Shown here: piece after piece, positions 4,692-7,388 of the stretch | Layout: each line of letters opens with the position of its first letter | How positions within the stretch are numbered: position 1 is the first letter of the stretch | NCBI GenBank assembly: GCA_031254635.1 | Contig: JAIRUB010000217.1 | Coordinates: 1 to 7,388 of the forward strand | Length of the DNA: 7,388 nt | Direction of reading: 5' to 3' | DNA from: Prevotellaceae bacterium | GTDB lineage: Bacteria > Bacteroidota > Bacteroidia > Bacteroidales > UBA932 | Translations under genes and position numbers: made by a program | Notes under the pieces: generated by a model | Told to the model about the DNA's origin: nothing | What the model saw: only the letters and a program-made list of their open reading frames with translations | Databases searched by the model: none

Positions 4692-7388
4692 ATGAATATT
4701 ATTAAAAAGCATTTAATATACTTGGCGGCATTGGCAGCCTTACTTGCCTCCTGCGCCAAAATTGATGAGCTAAGCGACCATAACCAACTTAAAGGTTTTA
4801 ATATCATTTCGCATACACCAACAGCGATGGAATTGGGTGCAGCACAGATTGAAAGCGATATTATTTACATCAATATTGATTTCGGGGAGTACCTTTTTCC
4901 GCTCCGTTTCTTTGCAGAACCCATCTTTGATAATAGTATCGACAGAGTTACCGGAATTGATTTTTCGAAAGAACTAACACTTGAAACAGCCAACTCCGAA
5001 CTGTTTTTCTTTGTGATGGCACCAAGCGGGCTTACGCGTCGCTACACCATCAAAACAAGGATTACTCCCTTAGAAAACAATGTTGCCATCAGTCGTTTTT
5101 TCACCATCAAAGAACAGGACCCTTTCGATATGCTCATATCGGAAGAGGGGGTAACTATCAGCCTTTGGGAACAAGGTGAAAGGAGGGATACCTTGAAAAT
5201 ATTTACTATTGACGGCCGTTACCCGGTAATGATAATGCCCGAATTTAACATTGCTGCGAGTTCGCGATTTGGGACATTCACAACGAGTTTGTTCGATAAT
5301 GGGAATACTCCGCTACTCTTTGAAAGTGTCGATGATACCTATAAAATAAAAGTAATAGCCGAAAGTGGATTGGAAAATACTTGGAATATTGCGTTGCGCC
5401 ATGCACCATTAGTGAGTGGGAGCGACAATACGAGCTATCCCGAGCAATGCGAAGGAAGTAATATTAATCCGCGTACATTTACTGCTATGCCACAGGGAAA
5501 TATGGTATTCGCCATAGATGAAGTTTTTATCAATAATAATACAGAAAATATTTTATTAGTGCTAAAAAAGTCAAGCGCCGAAATCACTTTTCCCGTGGAG
5601 ATACAAGTGCAGTTTCCGACACTTAACGGCGTGCAAGTGATAGGATTGGACAGGTTTGCAACAATTGTTTTTGAGGACTGGAACGATGAAAAAATATTCT
5701 ACCTATTGGATACCGAATCCTGCGTGTCGCGCCTGTGGAAAATAGGGCTGAAAGAGTGGAAGCCCTCGGATAAAGAGGTGCTGTCGTTCAGCTGTTCCTA
5801 CACCTTTTATCAAACCTTATCAGGCCCCAGCATTACCTTGGACCTTGCTCGAACAGCTATTAACTCTTATACCGGAGATATTTATCTCTGTATGACGGCT
5901 GTGAATAACGCACTGCTTTCTTCAAGTTGGCGACTGACTTTGACAAATGTGCAGATAACAGTTTCTGAAGGCGCTACGATAGAATTATTATCCCCAACAT
6001 TCGTATGGACAGGCAACGAAAGTTGGCGTGATCCGAAACCATTTAAAGTTATTGCGCAAGATAGTACGGAAAAGACATGGCGTGTCAATGTGCGAGATAT
6101 GCGTAACCATACGCCTTCTGCCAACTGTAATTTGGCAGGCTTGACAATCGTACGTCATACACCCAATTACGCTATTTTCGACAATGATGATCCGGTAATA
6201 ATTAACGCCGGAGAACGTATCGTTACATTGAAACTTAGCGATGACGACGAAATTTATCCGCTGAGTGTGTGGGCACAGTGTGCCGTTTCATCTTTTGCAC
6301 AGGTAACTTCACAAAATGGCGGCGCCGATCCTTTGGTTTTTGCAGATGAAAATTCGGGACAAACCATCACGGTTCTTGCTGAGGATGGAACGACGAGTGC
6401 TGATTGGACTGTCAGACTGCAGCCTCCTCCGCGTGAGGCACAGGCAAATGTGGAAACATTTCGCATAACATCCACCTCTATAGGCGTAGAACTAGACCAG
6501 GTAACAATAAACGACGAGAAAGGCTCAGTTCGCCTCATTGTGTACAACGCAATCAGCTTTCCTATAGAAGTAAGCTACGTAATGACTGTTTCCAATAAGG
6601 CAACCGCCTCCATTCCGCTACGGGGAACATTTATTCTCAACACCTATCATACACCCAAATCATTTACTGTTACTGCACAGGATGGCTCCATACGTAATTG
6701 GAATATACGCTTGGTTTATGAACCTCAACTCACCAACAGAGGCCTTGATGTGTGGGGTACTCTGCCGCAGTATCCGAGCATCCGTGAGCCTGTTGGCTGG
6801 TCAACCGCCAACAATTCTTTTGTTACAGGCACAACTGAGGTTGCCGGTAATCCGGCTTCGGGTTCGGCTGCTCAAATGAGAACCAATCGGCCTCCCATAA
6901 TAAACACCATTGCCTCAGGTACGCTTTTCCTCGGCACCTTCGACAGAACAGATGTTTTAGCAGGTATGTCCGACCCGGTCAAATTGACATTCTTTGGAAT
7001 ACCCTTCGAAACTTCGGGTAAGGTACTCGGCATAGAATTTGATGCTATCTATTCGTCAGGGAGTGAATTTATTAACGGAACAGAACGCGAATTGGGTTCC
7101 TCAACAATAGAATTGGTAAAGCCCAAACAGGGACAGGAAAATACACCCTTCCGCTATCACGGTCTTAGACATGATGGAACGCCGCATCCGCTCAATACTG
7201 CCGAAGATGTAGCTCACACAAAAGTAGTGATAGGGAATTCGCCCGGTGTAGCGTGGAATGGCTCCAACATCACAGTTGTGTCGAACACCAACTGGACAAA
7301 GGTTCGGGTTCTTTTCAATTTCCCCAGCGGACAAATGCCTGCCTTCACGCACATTCACGTTGTCTTTTCGTCAAGCGCACAGGGTGAC
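4692..7388 (+). CDS. Large repeat-containing lipoprotein with C-terminal PCMD domain (3' end outside window)
   Basis: The frame is open without a stop for 899 codons to the window edge. The N-terminus is a lipoprotein signal: K5-K6, a hydrophobic stretch, then the lipobox L18-A-S-C21. After C21 come A-K-I-D-E; a Lys and acidic residues just after the Cys resemble the Bacteroidota surface-export signal, so the protein is probably on the cell surface (inference). The body holds about five degenerate beta-sandwich repeats, each ending in a strand-turn-strand motif: 106-124 (R-Y-T-I), 217-236 (T-W-N-I), 451-468 (T-W-R-V), 558-576 (D-W-T-V), 658-674 (N-W-N-I), the later ones with A-E/Q-D-G before it. 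From about 686 a PCMD (putative carbohydrate metabolism) domain follows: W688, P700-V-G-W-S-T-A-N, a glycine/serine-rich A-A-Q-M-R-T stretch, G746-T-L-F-L-G-T-F, and F768-G-I-P-F. The final strand appears cut, so probably only some tens of residues are missing. Function is unknown; carbohydrate binding is suggested by the domain name and jelly-roll-like fold but not shown. Confidence 0.88.
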   Translation, partial: MNIIKKHLIYLAALAALLASCAKIDELSDHNQLKGFNIISHTPTAMELGAAQIESDIIYINIDFGEYLFPLRFFAEPIFDNSIDRVTGIDFSKELTLETANSELFFFVMAPSGLTRRYTIKTRITPLENNVAISRFFTIKEQDPFDMLISEEGVTISLWEQGERRDTLKIFTIDGRYPVMIMPEFNIAASSRFGTFTTSLFDNGNTPLLFESVDDTYKIKVIAESGLENTWNIALRHAPLVSGSDNTSYPEQCEGSNINPRTFTAMPQGNMVFAIDEVFINNNTENILLVLKKSSAEITFPVEIQVQFPTLNGVQVIGLDRFATIVFEDWNDEKIFYLLDTESCVSRLWKIGLKEWKPSDKEVLSFSCSYTFYQTLSGPSITLDLARTAINSYTGDIYLCMTAVNNALLSSSWRLTLTNVQITVSEGATIELLSPTFVWTGNESWRDPKPFKVIAQDSTEKTWRVNVRDMRNHTPSANCNLAGLTIVRHTPNYAIFDNDDPVIINAGERIVTLKLSDDDEIYPLSVWAQCAVSSFAQVTSQNGGADPLVFADENSGQTITVLAEDGTTSADWTVRLQPPPREAQANVETFRITSTSIGVELDQVTINDEKGSVRLIVYNAISFPIEVSYVMTVSNKATASIPLRGTFILNTYHTPKSFTVTAQDGSIRNWNIRLVYEPQLTNRGLDVWGTLPQYPSIREPVGWSTANNSFVTGTTEVAGNPASGSAAQMRTNRPPIINTIASGTLFLGTFDRTDVLAGMSDPVKLTFFGIPFETSGKVLGIEFDAIYSSGSEFINGTERELGSSTIELVKPKQGQENTPFRYHGLRHDGTPHPLNTAEDVAHTKVVIGNSPGVAWNGSNITVVSNTNWTKVRVLFNFPSGQMPAFTHIHVVFSSSAQGD

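Noticed and set aside
5882..7358. Several minus-strand and one plus-strand ORF of 65-97 codons inside the lipoprotein gene (5882-6124, 6254-6547, 6682-6879, 7101-7358)
   Set aside because: The lipoprotein frame is open and shows domain patterns across all of them; the short ORFs have no recognisable features.

Overview
The window looks like chromosome of an anaerobic or fermentative member of the Bacteroidota, probably order Bacteroidales. Four things support this: promoters of the Bacteroidota type (TTTG, 19-20 bases, TAnnTTTG) instead of sigma70 boxes, AT-rich leaders without clear Shine-Dalgarno sequences, a class III fructose-bisphosphatase, and a lipoprotein ending in a PCMD domain, a domain mostly found in this phylum.

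Layout: (1) 1-366 (+) is the C-terminal end of a NuoF/HydB-type NADH-binding flavoprotein with an added 2x[4Fe-4S] ferredoxin tail, as in electron-bifurcating [FeFe] hydrogenases and NADP-reducing hydrogenases. (2) 448-2415 (-) is a complete class III fructose-1,6-bisphosphatase, convergent with the first gene. (3) 2416-2501 holds two divergent promoters, one for fbp and one for the next gene. (4) 2502-4082 (+) is a secreted or periplasmic family C69 (PepD-like) dipeptidase with a signal peptide and an N-terminal nucleophile cysteine. (5) 4083-4691 has no intact gene. It contains a poor terminator candidate, an orphan minus-strand promoter, a perfect 9-bp palindrome, a fragment of an IS4-family transposase, and a consensus promoter for the next gene. 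(6) 4692-7388 (+) is a large lipoprotein, 899 codons seen and still open at the window edge. It carries about five degenerate beta-sandwich repeats, each ending in an aromatic-centred motif, followed by a PCMD domain.

The genes do not form one operon or one pathway. Each complete gene has its own promoter, and the neighbours cover redox metabolism, gluconeogenesis, peptide turnover and cell-surface function. I see no CRISPR array, tRNA, rRNA, toxin-antitoxin pair, phage gene or defence system, and no convincing previously undescribed system. The parts most worth a second look are the intergenic scar at 4083-4691 and the repeat-rich lipoprotein.
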